From: Amycolatopsis vancoresmycina
GTDB lineage: Bacteria; Actinomycetota; Actinomycetes; Mycobacteriales; Pseudonocardiaceae
NCBI RefSeq assembly: GCF_000716785.1
Contig: NZ_JNYY01000012.1
Coordinates: 180,989 to 244,988 of the forward strand
Reading direction: 5' to 3'
Length of the DNA stretch: 64,000 bases
Part shown: piece after piece, positions 31,720 through 40,031 of the stretch
How positions within the stretch are numbered: position 1 is the first letter of the stretch
How the letters are laid out: every line of letters starts with the position of its first letter
Notes under the pieces: model-generated
What the model was told of the DNA's origin: nothing
What the model saw: only the letters and a program-made list of their open reading frames with translations
Database searches by the model: none
Made by a program: the position numbers and the translations under genes

Positions 31720-32243
31720 GCGACGCGGCGGCTTCGCGTCCCCAGCCGCAGCGCGGAGACGAGGAAGAAGACGCCGCCCAGCGTCGCGTAGCCGGCCAGC
31801 GCCGCCAGCGAGGCACCGTCCTTTGTGGCCTGGAAGAGGAAGGAAGCCCCGGCCAGCACGGAAATCCCGCCGCTGAGGATCATCGCCCACTGCCCGCCGA
31901 GCCCCCGCCGGGCGACACCGGCGACGAGCTGGACCGCACCGGCCACGACGGCCCAGATCCCCCAGACCCGCAGGACACCGGGAATCCCGGACGCGGCGGC
32001 CACGGCCAGGCCGGCCGCGGCGAGCAGGCTGATCACGACGTTCACGTACAGCGTCCCCGCCTTCGACGTGCGCGCGTCGATCACCGCGGCGGCCACGTCG
32101 AACAGCGGGTACAGCACCAGCAGCGCGACGCTGACCGGCCCCAGGCTCGACGCCGTCGCGAACAGCAGGGCCGCCCAGACCAGGGCGAAGGCGAAGCGGA
32201 CGAAGTAGAGCCGTCGCAGGGTCGGCGCGATTCCGGTGTCCAT
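31707..32243 (-). CDS. HdeD/DUF308-family membrane protein
   Basis: A 178-residue integral membrane protein with about six hydrophobic helices (FVRFAFALVWAALLFATAS, VALLVLYPLFDVAAAVID, VVISLLAAAGLAVAAAS, VWGIWAVVAGAVQLVAGV, AMILSGGISVLAGASFLF, GYATLGGVFFLVSALRL). Pattern and size match DUF308/HdeD proteins, whose biochemical role is unclear, some being linked to acid or stress resistance. GGAGG precedes ATG 32243. It diverges from a TetR gene, and the operator next to its ribosome site suggests repression by that TetR. Confidence 0.87.
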   Translation of the reverse strand: MDTGIAPTLRRLYFVRFAFALVWAALLFATASSLGPVSVALLVLYPLFDVAAAVIDARTSKAGTLYVNVVISLLAAAGLAVAAASGIPGVLRVWGIWAVVAGAVQLVAGVARRGLGGQWAMILSGGISVLAGASFLFQATKDGASLAALAGYATLGGVFFLVSALRLGTRSRRVAQAG

Positions 32244-32255
32244 GGGTCCTCCGGT

Positions 32256-32273
32256 AGATAGAACGATCTGTCT
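32256..32273. promoter_or_regulatory. TetR operator 1 before the DUF308 gene
   Basis: AGATAGAACGATCTGTCT is an imperfect 18-bp palindrome immediately upstream of the DUF308 ribosome site. Its relative at 32311-32328 is in inverted orientation. Confidence 0.75.
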
Positions 32274-32310
32274 CGTCGCCGACTATGGCAGCGGATCGCC
32301 GTGGTCGTCA

Positions 32311-32328
32311 AGACCGACCGTTCTATCT
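32311..32328. promoter_or_regulatory. TetR operator 2 before the second TetR gene
   Basis: AGACCGACCGTTCTATCT; read on the other strand it shares AGATAGAACGRTC with operator 1. It lies just upstream of TAAACT (32331-32336), a candidate -10 for the TetR gene, so binding would cause autorepression. Confidence 0.72.
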
Positions 32329-32367
32329 GCTAAACTTCGGCCGTACCGACGTCGAAGCGGGAGAACT

Positions 32368-32943
32368 GTGTCCGAAGCCCGAGCCCGGCTGCTCGCCTCG
32401 GCGAGCCGGCTGTTCTACACCGAGGGACTGCACTCGGTCGGCATCGACCGGGTGATCGCCGACGCCGGCGTCACCCGCGCCACGCTGTACCGGCACTTCC
32501 CCAGCAAGGACGACCTGCTGGTGGCGTACCTGTCGGAAGCCGACAAAGCGATCCGCGCCCAGGTGGCGGCGGCCCGGTCGGCAGGCGGCGAACCGGCGGA
32601 CATCGTCCGCGCGGTGGCGGCCACGATCGCCGACGGCATCCGGTCACCCGGCTTCCGCGGCTGCGCGTTCCTCAACGCCGCGGCCGAGTACCCGGACCCG
32701 GACCACCCGGTGCACCAGGCGGTGCTGGCCCACCGCCGGTGGTTCCTGACCACGGTGACGGAGGTGCTCTCGGCCACGGGCGAAACGGCCCCGGAGCCGG
32801 CGGCCCGCCACTTCGTGCTGCTCCGCGACGGCGCGATGGCGGCCGGCTGCCTGACCGACCCGGCGCCGGTGTGCGAGACGTTCCTTTCCGGCGTGGAAGG
32901 GATTCTGCGATACCGGGACGTCCCGATCGTGACCGAGGCTTAG
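32368..32943 (+). CDS. TetR family transcriptional regulator
   Basis: A 191-residue TetR repressor: VSEARARLLASASRLFYTEG, then HTH VDRVIADAGVTRATLYRHF-like (GIDRVIADAGVTRATLYRHF here) and PSKDDLLVAYL. The ligand domain contains GFRGCAFLNAAAEYPDPDHPVH, as in the subgroup with a conserved Cys-Ala-Phe stretch. GTG 32368 follows GGGAGA. It diverges from the DUF308 gene, and two related operators lie between. It ends two bases before the stop codon of the convergent epimerase gene. Confidence 0.9.
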   Translation: MSEARARLLASASRLFYTEGLHSVGIDRVIADAGVTRATLYRHFPSKDDLLVAYLSEADKAIRAQVAAARSAGGEPADIVRAVAATIADGIRSPGFRGCAFLNAAAEYPDPDHPVHQAVLAHRRWFLTTVTEVLSATGETAPEPAARHFVLLRDGAMAAGCLTDPAPVCETFLSGVEGILRYRDVPIVTEA

Positions 32944-32945
32944 CC

Positions 32946-33866
32946 CTACGGCGACGCGAACGTCGTCGGCGCCGGTTCGTAGCCCAGGCGGTCGATCGCC
33001 GCCGTGATGTCCAGGGTTCGCTCCATGGCGAACGGGCTGCTCACGTACCGGCCCACCCGGCCGCGGGGGAACACCCGCGCCACCGGCGCCAGCCACGCCG
33101 CCGGAACGTACACCGGCCGGACCTCTGCGCCCGCCGAAGCCAGCAGGCCGCGCAACGCCCAGTCGACCGGGACCGGTTCGCTGTCCGCGATGTTGAACAC
33201 ACCCGCCGCCGGGCCGGCGGCCGCCAGCAGGCACGCGCGCGCCAGTGCGCCCACCGCCGTCATGCTGATCAGAACCCGGCCGTGGCCCGGGACCGGCAGG
33301 CGGCCGGCGCGGACGTTCCGCAGCAGCCGTGGCAGCAAGGTCGGGTCCCCCGGGCCGTACACCGCGTGCGGCCGCAGGACGACCGGACGGTCGGCCACGG
33401 CCAGCACCAGGCGTTCGGCCGCCGCCTTGGCCGCCGCGTACGCGCTGAGGTAACGGCTGACCGGGGCTTCGTGCTCCTTCGCCCGCACCGTCGGCCGGAA
33501 CGGGTCGTACACGCTCGCGCTGCTCACGTGGACGATGCGGCTGTCCGGGAACGACACCAGCACGTGGTGGGTCCCGAGCAGGCTCGTCCGCCACACCTCG
33601 GCCGCGACGCCGGTGCCGGTCGGCGACGCGGCGCAGTGCACCACCGCGTCGACGTCGGGCGGGTCGGCCAGTTTGGCCGCCCCGACGTCCCACGACCGGT
33701 AGGCCGCGCCGCCGAGGTGGCGGTCGTCGGCCGCCGCGCGCCGGCCGAACGCCGTGACCTGCCAGCCCGCCGCCGTGGCCGCCCGGCAGACCGCGCCGCC
33801 GACGAAGCCGGTCGCGCCCGTCACCGCCAGTCTCCTGACCGGCTCGATGTCGCCGGAACCGCTCAC
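32946..33866 (-). CDS. NAD-dependent epimerase/dehydratase (extended SDR)
   Basis: A 306-residue extended SDR: cofactor motif VTGATGFVGGAV near residue 15, VDAVVHCAA, catalytic Ser in VHVSSASVYDP, Tyr and Lys in SAYAAAKAAAERLV, then VLRPHAVYGPGDPTLLP. The catalytic residues are complete. Relatives act on nucleotide sugars, sterol-like or polyketide substrates; none can be specified. It stands alone on the minus strand between a TetR gene and the divergent PucR-type regulator, which may control it (157-bp gap). Confidence 0.87.
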   Translation of the reverse strand: MSGSGDIEPVRRLAVTGATGFVGGAVCRAATAAGWQVTAFGRRAAADDRHLGGAAYRSWDVGAAKLADPPDVDAVVHCAASPTGTGVAAEVWRTSLLGTHHVLVSFPDSRIVHVSSASVYDPFRPTVRAKEHEAPVSRYLSAYAAAKAAAERLVLAVADRPVVLRPHAVYGPGDPTLLPRLLRNVRAGRLPVPGHGRVLISMTAVGALARACLLAAAGPAAGVFNIADSEPVPVDWALRGLLASAGAEVRPVYVPAAWLAPVARVFPRGRVGRYVSSPFAMERTLDITAAIDRLGYEPAPTTFASP

Positions 33867-34023
33867 GGGTCACCTCACAGGCGTTCGGGGCAGAGCTACT
33901 GGGCAGGAGGCTGGCAACGGGCGCTGACCGACAGCTGACCGGCAGCCCCGATTCCGGGTCCGTTGTGCGCCGGGCACAGGCAATCCGCGGCACCGGCCCA
34001 GCCCGCGGGGCTAGGGTCGGCGG

Positions 34024-35223
34024 ATGCCGGGGCAGCCGCACGCACCGAGGAGGGTCATCCGCGAGGTGGCCGCGGCCGTCCTCACCGAGCTGCCGGCGTT
34101 CGCCGACCGGCTGACCGAGCGGGGTGCCGCCGAAGAGCAGGCGTTCTACGCGCGCGGCGACCGGGTCGCGCCCGCGGACATGCGGCAGTCGTTCATGGAC
34201 AACGCCCGCAGCGCGCTGGTCCTGATGACCGAGGGGTTCGGCACGCGGGCGGACTGGATCGCGGCCCCGCTGGCCACCGGCCGCCGCCGCGCCGAGCAGG
34301 GCGTCCCCCTGGAAGCGGTGCTGCACCTGTTCCGGCTGGGCACCGAGCTGCTGTGGGAGATGCTGCTGGCCGCGGCCCGCCGCCGGTCACCGGACGAGCT
34401 GGCCGAGTTCGTCGACAGCGTGATGGTGCTGTGGCAGGCGACCGACCGCGTCTCGACGGCGATGGTCGAGGGGTACCGGTCGCGGGAGAGCCGGCTGCAG
34501 GCGCAGGCGAACCGGCGCCGGGAGCGGCTGGTCCGGGCGCTCGTCGAGGGCCGGGGCGCCGACCCGGCGGTGGCCGCCGAAGCCGAGGCCGAACTGGGCC
34601 TGCCCGCGCACGGCCGGTACGCCGTGGTCCTCGTCGGCTGCGACCTGGCGGAGGACGTGGGGCCCGTGCCCGGCCTGGCGGCGCTCGGCGTGCGCGTGGT
34701 CGCGGCGCCCTACCGGGACCGGGTCGTGTGGCTGGCCGAGCTGGGCGGTGTCACCGCCGGCCGGCTGGCCGAGCTGCTGGCGCCGCACCTGCAGCACCGC
34801 GCGGGCCTGTCCGGCGAGGTCGACGGGCTGGCCGAGCTCGGGATCGCCTACCGGCTGGCGGAACTCGCGCTCCACACGCAGGCCCCGGACGCGCCCGGGC
34901 CCGCCCTGCTGGACGACCGGCTGCCCGAGGCGCTGGTCGTCGCCAGCCCGCGGCTGGCCCACCGGCTGGCCGCCCGGACTCTGGGCCGCGTCCTGGATCT
35001 CGAAGACGAGGAGCGCCGGGTGCTGCTGGACACGCTGCGGGCCTGGTTCCGCGCGGACCGCTCCCCCACCCGCGCGGGCGAACTGCTGTACTGCCACCGC
35101 AACACGGTGCTCAACCGGCTGCGCAAACTCGAACAGCTCACCGGGGCGTCCCTCGAGGACGATCGCCACCAGCTGTGCTGCCGCCTGGCCCTGATGGCCC
35201 ACGACCACCTACGCCGCACCTGA
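34024..35223 (+). CDS. PucR/CdaR-type helix-turn-helix regulator
   Basis: A 399-residue regulator. The N-terminal helical part (about 10-165) resembles the RsbRD-type domain of actinomycete PucR proteins. A middle alpha/beta region follows (GRYAVVLVGCDLAEDV). The C-terminal HTH has the PucR signature: RAWFRADRSPTRAGELLYCHRNTVLNRLRKLEQLTG (landmarks: AGELLYCHRNTVLNRL). Such proteins control purine, allantoin, proline or secondary-metabolism genes. It diverges from the epimerase gene, the only nearby candidate target. A 46-bp palindrome begins directly after its stop codon. Confidence 0.87.
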   Translation: MPGQPHAPRRVIREVAAAVLTELPAFADRLTERGAAEEQAFYARGDRVAPADMRQSFMDNARSALVLMTEGFGTRADWIAAPLATGRRRAEQGVPLEAVLHLFRLGTELLWEMLLAAARRRSPDELAEFVDSVMVLWQATDRVSTAMVEGYRSRESRLQAQANRRRERLVRALVEGRGADPAVAAEAEAELGLPAHGRYAVVLVGCDLAEDVGPVPGLAALGVRVVAAPYRDRVVWLAELGGVTAGRLAELLAPHLQHRAGLSGEVDGLAELGIAYRLAELALHTQAPDAPGPALLDDRLPEALVVASPRLAHRLAARTLGRVLDLEDEERRVLLDTLRAWFRADRSPTRAGELLYCHRNTVLNRLRKLEQLTGASLEDDRHQLCCRLALMAHDHLRRT

Positions 35224-35226
35224 CCC

Positions 35227-35272
35227 GTCGTGAGTGGTAAGGCGAGTTAGAACTCGCCTTACCACTCACGAC
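35227..35272. terminator. 46-bp perfect palindrome, bidirectional terminator
   Basis: Two 22-base arms (35227-35248 and 35251-35272) are exact reverse complements around a central AG. The left arm begins GTCGTGAGTGGTAAGG and ends GCGAGTT. It is AT-richer than its surroundings. It sits between the PucR-type gene (stop 35223) and the xylanase gene (stop 35282) and should terminate both. In length and symmetry it exceeds the other terminators of the window. Confidence 0.88.
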
Positions 35273-35281
35273 CGCGGTCGG

Positions 35282-36685
35282 TCAGGAGGTGCTGCAGCTG
35301 ACGCTGGGCCAGGTCCAGTTCCCGTTGGTCATGATGGTGACACCCCAGTTGTTGCCGTTGCCGTTGGGTGTCGCGATGAGCACCTGGCTGCTCGGCCAGG
35401 TGGCGTTGATGTTCCAGGTGGCACTGATCCGCTCGGGGCTGGGCACGTTCATCGTGACCGTCCACGACGAAGCCCCGCTGACCGAGACGTTGAGGTTGTA
35501 CCGGTCACCCCAGGACTGCCCGGCCGAAAGCGTGGCCGTGCAACTGCCCCCGCCCGGGGTCGTGGGCGTGGTCGTCGGGGTCGTGGGCGTGGTCGTGGGA
35601 CCCGTCGGGGTGGTCGTGGGGGTCGTCGGTGTCGTGGTCGGGCCGGGACCGGCGGCGTTGAGGGCGTTCAGCACCGACGTGTAGGCGGCCTTCTTGTTGC
35701 CGTTGCCGTCGAACAGGAGCGGGCTCTCGCTCGACCGCCACGAGTCGCTGTCCCGCACACCCCACACGGTGATGCCGACGCAGCGGGCGACGTTCATGCA
35801 CGCCTGGGTCAGCGCCGAGTACTGCGAGGTGTTCGCGTTCGTGACGTCGACCTCGGTCAGCGCCACGTCGACGCCGAGCGCCGCGAAGCTCGAGATCGTC
35901 TGCTGGAAGTTGCCGGGGACCGAGCTGCCGCCGGTGAAGTGGGCCTGCAGGCCCACGCAGTCGATCGGCACGCCGCGGGACTTGAAGTCCTGGATCATGC
36001 GGTAGACGCCCTGGGTCTTGCCGTAGCTCCAGTTGTCGATGTTGTAGTCGTTGTAGCAGAGCTTGACCGACGGGTCGGCCGCGCGCGCGGTCCGGAACGC
36101 GACCTCGATCCAGTCGTTGCCGGTGCTCTGCAGGTTCGACGACCGGCGGCTGCCGTCCTCGTTGAACGCCTCGTTCACCACGTCCCAGTAGGCGAGTTTG
36201 CCCTGGTAGTGGGCCATAACCTTCTGGATGTGGTTGATCATCGCGCTGCGCAGCGCGCTGCCGCCCATGCTCTGCATCCAGCCGGGTTGCTGCGCGTGCC
36301 AGGCCAGCGTGTGCCCGCGGACCCGGGACCCGTGGCTGACCGCCCAGTTGTAGACCTGGTCGCCCGCCGAGAAGTTGAACTGGTTCTGGTTGGGCTCGGT
36401 CGCGTCCGGCTTCATCTCGTTCTCGGGCGTCACCATGTTGAACTCGCGCGCCGCGATCGTGGTGTAGGCCGAGTTGCTGAGCCGGCCCGCGGCGATCGCG
36501 GTGCCGAAGTAGCGGCCCGACTGGGCGGCCGCGGCGCCGAGCGTGCTCGCCGCGGCGTCCGCACCGGGCGCGGTCACCAGCACGGCCGCGGTCGCGGCGA
36601 CGGTGGTCACCCCCGCCAGCACTCGGGTGGCCGGCGACCGCCACCACCGCCGCCGGCGGCGCGGGTCCGGGGAACTTTCTGCCAT
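35282..36685 (-). CDS. Secreted GH10 endo-beta-1,4-xylanase with CBM2
   Basis: A 467-residue secreted enzyme. A long basic signal region (RRRRRWWRSP then a hydrophobic core, ending GADA) is followed by the GH10 barrel (about 47-345): acid/base Glu172 in WDVVNEAF and nucleophile Glu278 in VALTEVDV, plus RGHTLAWH. A Thr/Pro linker (about 350-378) leads to a family 2 carbohydrate-binding module with paired Cys and exposed Trp (SWGDRYNLNV, WTVTMNVP, WNINATW, NGNWTW). It cleaves xylan chains outside the cell. GGAAGGAGA precedes ATG 36685. The upstream GAAA-N-TTTC-type boxes suggest xylan-responsive control. Confidence 0.95.
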   Translation of the reverse strand: MAESSPDPRRRRRWWRSPATRVLAGVTTVAATAAVLVTAPGADAAASTLGAAAAQSGRYFGTAIAAGRLSNSAYTTIAAREFNMVTPENEMKPDATEPNQNQFNFSAGDQVYNWAVSHGSRVRGHTLAWHAQQPGWMQSMGGSALRSAMINHIQKVMAHYQGKLAYWDVVNEAFNEDGSRRSSNLQSTGNDWIEVAFRTARAADPSVKLCYNDYNIDNWSYGKTQGVYRMIQDFKSRGVPIDCVGLQAHFTGGSSVPGNFQQTISSFAALGVDVALTEVDVTNANTSQYSALTQACMNVARCVGITVWGVRDSDSWRSSESPLLFDGNGNKKAAYTSVLNALNAAGPGPTTTPTTPTTTPTGPTTTPTTPTTTPTTPGGGSCTATLSAGQSWGDRYNLNVSVSGASSWTVTMNVPSPERISATWNINATWPSSQVLIATPNGNGNNWGVTIMTNGNWTWPSVSCSTS

Positions 36686-36743
36686 CCGTGGTCTCCTTCC
36701 GGGCTGAAAGGCCAGCACAGCACGGCATTCCGCGGCCACGCAA

Positions 36744-36767
36744 AAAGTTTCGGCCAACTTTCGAAAG
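36744..36767. promoter_or_regulatory. Xylanase-type inverted repeats
   Basis: AAAGTT-TCGGCC-AACTTT (36744-36761) overlaps CTTTCGAAAG (36758-36767). On the minus strand this reads CGAAAGTT and CGAAACTT spaced 12 bp apart, close to the GAAA-N-TTTC boxes described upstream of actinomycete xylanase genes. It lies 59 bases upstream of the xylanase start and 75 bases before the divergent peptidase. Confidence 0.6.
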
Positions 36768-36780
36768 GCGTGAAATTTAC
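36768..36780 (+). promoter_or_regulatory. Copy 1 of shared AT-rich 13-mer
   Basis: GCGTGAAATTTAC, found again exactly at 53387-53399 upstream of the GH3 gene. Its core GTGAAATTTAC is a near-palindrome. It lies 62 bases before the subtilase start and could be a shared operator or promoter part. Confidence 0.4.
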
Positions 36781-36841
36781 CTGCAACCGATCACCGGGTC
36801 CCGGCGATGTCTCCGGCGTAGGAATCCGACTGGGAGGTTGC

Positions 36842-39800
36842 ATGAGCTGGAGACATCCTGTCGCCGCCGTCCTCGCCGTGGTGCTCGCGACGAGCGGCAC
36901 CACCGCGGGGGCCGCGGCCGGCGCCGCCGCACCGAATCCCGCGCCCACCCGCACGGTCACCCTCGTCACCGGTGACCGGGTGGTGCTCGCCGGGCCGCGC
37001 GTGATCTCCGTCCAACCCGGCGAGGGCCGGTCGCAGCTGGCTTTCGAGCAGCGCACCGACGTCACCGGCGACGTGCACGTCACGCCGTCGGACGCGCTGC
37101 CCGCCGTGCGGTCCGGCCGGCTGGACCCGCTGCTGTTCGACGTCACCGCGCTCGCCGCGTTCGGCTACGACGACCAGACCCGCGGCGACCTGCCGCTCAT
37201 CGTCGGCGGCGGGGCGGCCGCGGCCCGCACCGAAGGACTGCAGGCGGTGCGGGAGCTGACGAGCATCGGGGCGACCGCCGTGCGCGCGGTCAAGGGCCGC
37301 AACGCGCTGGCGCAGCACCTGCGGGCCGCGGCGCCGCGGATCTGGCTGGACACCCCGGTCCGCGGCACGCTGGACCGGAGCGTGCCGCAGATCGGCGCGC
37401 CCGCCGCGTGGCAGGCCGGGCTGACCGGCAGCGGTGTCACGGTCGCCGTGCTCGACAGCGGCATCGACACCGCGAACCCCGACCTGGCCGGCGTCGTCGC
37501 CGACGCGAAGGACTTCAGCGGCAGCGCCACCGGCACCGCCGACCGGTGGGGGCACGGCACGCACGTGGCGTCCATCGTCACCGGCCGCGACGCGAAGTAC
37601 CGCGGCGTCGCCCCGGGCGTGCGGCTGCTCAACGGGAAGGTGCTCGGGGACAACGGTTCCGGACTGGAGTCGGGCATCATCGCCGGGATGGAGTGGGCGG
37701 CGGGTGCCGGTGCCAAGGTGGTGAACCTGAGCCTGGGGACCCGGTTCCCCAGCGACGGCACGGACGCGCTGTCGCAGGCCGTCGACCGGCTCACCGAGCA
37801 GACCGGCACGCTCTTCGTCGCCGCGGCCGGCAACGACGGCTACCTCGTGACGAGCCCTGGCGCGGCGAGCGGCGCACTGACCGTCGGGGCCGTGGACCGC
37901 GACGAGACGCTCGCGCCGTTCTCCAACCGCGGGCCCCGCCCCGGCGACGGGGCGATCAAGCCGGACCTCACCGCGCCCGGCGTCGGCATCGCGGCCGCCA
38001 AGGCCCACGACAGCGTTCTGGGGGCGACGGAGCCTTCGGTGGACGAGAACCACATGCGGCTGTCCGGCACGTCGATGGCGGCCCCGCACGTGGCGGGCGC
38101 GGCGGCGATCCTCGCCCAGCAGCACCCGGACTGGAAAGCGCCCGAGCTGAAGGCCGCGCTCATGGGCACCGCGAAACCGGGCACCGGGCTGTCGGTGTTC
38201 CAGCAGGGCGCGGGCCGGGTGGACGTGGCGAAGGCCGTGGCCACGCCGGTGGTCGCCGCGCCGGCGAGCGTGAGCCTGGGGACCGCGCGGTGGCCGCACG
38301 ACGACGACCGGCCGCTGGTCACCACGATGACCTACCGCAACACCGGTCCGGCGCCGGTCACCCTGGCCCTCACCACCGACGTGCGGGACCCGGCCGGGGC
38401 GGCCGCGCCGGCCGGGATGTTCACCGTCACGCCCGGCTCGCTGACGATCCCGGCGGGCGGCACCGCGCAGGCGACGGTCACCGCGGACACCCGGGTGACC
38501 GGGCCGGACGGCGGTTACCAGGGGGTGGTGCTCGCCGGGGACGTGCGGACGCCGATCGCGGTCACCCGCGAAGCCGAGAGCTACGACGTCGCCCTGGACT
38601 TCCTCGACGAGCAGGGCAACCCGACGGAGAACTTCTCCTACGGCTTCACCGACATCGAGCACCCTCGCAGCTTCAGCGGTGATACGGCGACCGCCCGCGT
38701 GCCGAAGGGGAAGTACTACTTCCAGGCGACGACGTGGACCGACGACCGGCACTACCTGTTCACCGTCGAGCCGGAGTTCGTCGTGGCCGGTGCCGCCCGG
38801 CTGACCGTCGACGCCCGCACCGGCGTCGCACCCGGCGTGCGGTTCGCCGACCGGCCGGCGGCGAAGATCGGCCGGGCGGCCCTCGGCTTCGAACGGGACG
38901 CGAGCTGGGGCCGGCTCAGCACCTGGGACTACATCCCCGACTTCGGCGACTTCCACGTCCGCCCGTCGACGACGTCGGCGAGCAGTTTCGACCTCGCCGT
39001 CGAGGCCCAGGCGGCGGAGCCGGACGGCCAGGGCGGCTTCAGCACCAGCGGTTACCTGTACAACGTGCGGAACCACTTCACCGGGTCCGTTCCCGCGGAT
39101 CCCGGCTTCACCGTGCGGGACAAGGAAATGGCGCGGGTGCGGTCGGAGGAAGCGGTCACGAAACCCGGTTCGACCGGGACCCGGGAAGGGATCATCACGC
39201 GGCCGCTCCCCTACGGCCTGGACGAGTTCTACAGCCCGGATCAGGAGTGGTACCCGCTGTTCTCCGAGGACGGCGTGAGCCTGCTGCTGGACGCGGTGCC
39301 GCGCAGCTACCGGCTCGGCCACCCGGCGCTCGAACGCTGGAACGCGGCCGTGTTCGGCCCGGCGTTCCCCGCCGGGCCGCGCAACCGGGCCGTGCGGCAG
39401 GGGGACACGATCGCGGTGGCCGTGCCGCTGTTCACCGACCAGCACGCGGGCCGGATCGCCGACGGCGCCGCCGTCATCGGCGCGCACACGACGTTGTCCC
39501 GCGACGGCAGGGAAATCGGCGCTTCGGCGACGCCCGGGACGGGCACGTTCACGGTGCCGCCGGACACCGGGCTGTACGTCCTGCACGTCGACGCGACCCG
39601 GGACAACGCCCTGTCGTCGACGGTCGTGGCGGACTGGACGTTCACGTCCGGCACGGTGCCGGGCGCGACCCCGGTGGCCCTGCCGTTGCCGGCGGTCCGG
39701 TACGCCCCCGTCGTCGACGCGTGGAACCGCGTCCCCGGCCGGCTTCCGACGTACCTGCCGATCACGGTCGACGACAACGCCGGCGCCGCGGGGAAGCTCA

Positions 39801-39985
39801 CCGCGTTGAGCGTTTCCTACGACCGGGGCGCCACTTGGTGCGCGGTGCCGTTCACGGACACGGGCGCGCTCCTGGTGCACCCGGCCGGCGCCGCGTCGGC
39901 GTCGTTGCGGGCGACCGCGATCGACGCGGCGGGCACCAGGGTGGACCAGACCGTCATCGACGCTTTCCTGTTCACCGCAGGCTGA
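36842..39985 (+). CDS. Large secreted S8 (subtilisin-family) serine peptidase
   Basis: A 1047-residue secreted protease. A signal peptide (MSWRHPVAAVLAVVLATSG, cleavage near residue 28) is followed by a propeptide-like region with TVTLVTGDRVVL. The S8 domain covers about 185-470: Asp205 in VAVLDSGID, His238 in HGTHVAS, oxyanion Asn in AAAGNDG, and Ser411 in SGTSMAAP. About 575 further residues form several beta-sandwich domains, as in the long Streptomyces subtilases, probably for substrate or surface binding. GGGAGG precedes ATG 36842. It diverges from the xylanase gene, so both may answer to nutrient signals. Confidence 0.95.
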   Translation: MSWRHPVAAVLAVVLATSGTTAGAAAGAAAPNPAPTRTVTLVTGDRVVLAGPRVISVQPGEGRSQLAFEQRTDVTGDVHVTPSDALPAVRSGRLDPLLFDVTALAAFGYDDQTRGDLPLIVGGGAAAARTEGLQAVRELTSIGATAVRAVKGRNALAQHLRAAAPRIWLDTPVRGTLDRSVPQIGAPAAWQAGLTGSGVTVAVLDSGIDTANPDLAGVVADAKDFSGSATGTADRWGHGTHVASIVTGRDAKYRGVAPGVRLLNGKVLGDNGSGLESGIIAGMEWAAGAGAKVVNLSLGTRFPSDGTDALSQAVDRLTEQTGTLFVAAAGNDGYLVTSPGAASGALTVGAVDRDETLAPFSNRGPRPGDGAIKPDLTAPGVGIAAAKAHDSVLGATEPSVDENHMRLSGTSMAAPHVAGAAAILAQQHPDWKAPELKAALMGTAKPGTGLSVFQQGAGRVDVAKAVATPVVAAPASVSLGTARWPHDDDRPLVTTMTYRNTGPAPVTLALTTDVRDPAGAAAPAGMFTVTPGSLTIPAGGTAQATVTADTRVTGPDGGYQGVVLAGDVRTPIAVTREAESYDVALDFLDEQGNPTENFSYGFTDIEHPRSFSGDTATARVPKGKYYFQATTWTDDRHYLFTVEPEFVVAGAARLTVDARTGVAPGVRFADRPAAKIGRAALGFERDASWGRLSTWDYIPDFGDFHVRPSTTSASSFDLAVEAQAAEPDGQGGFSTSGYLYNVRNHFTGSVPADPGFTVRDKEMARVRSEEAVTKPGSTGTREGIITRPLPYGLDEFYSPDQEWYPLFSEDGVSLLLDAVPRSYRLGHPALERWNAAVFGPAFPAGPRNRAVRQGDTIAVAVPLFTDQHAGRIADGAAVIGAHTTLSRDGREIGASATPGTGTFTVPPDTGLYVLHVDATRDNALSSTVVADWTFTSGTVPGATPVALPLPAVRYAPVVDAWNRVPGRLPTYLPITVDDNAGAAGKLTALSVSYDRGATWCAVPFTDTGALLVHPAGAASASLRATAIDAAGTRVDQTVIDAFLFTAG

Positions 39986-39991
39986 AACCGC

Positions 39992-40022
39992 GGCCGGCCG
40001 GGGCCATCGTCTCCGGCCGGCC
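39992..40022. terminator. Bidirectional hairpin between subtilase and GH127 genes
   Basis: GGCCGGCCGG (39992-40001) and CCGGCCGGCC (40013-40022) flank an 11-base loop in the 46-bp gap between two convergent stop codons. Confidence 0.72.
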
Positions 40023-40031
40023 CGGTCCCGG

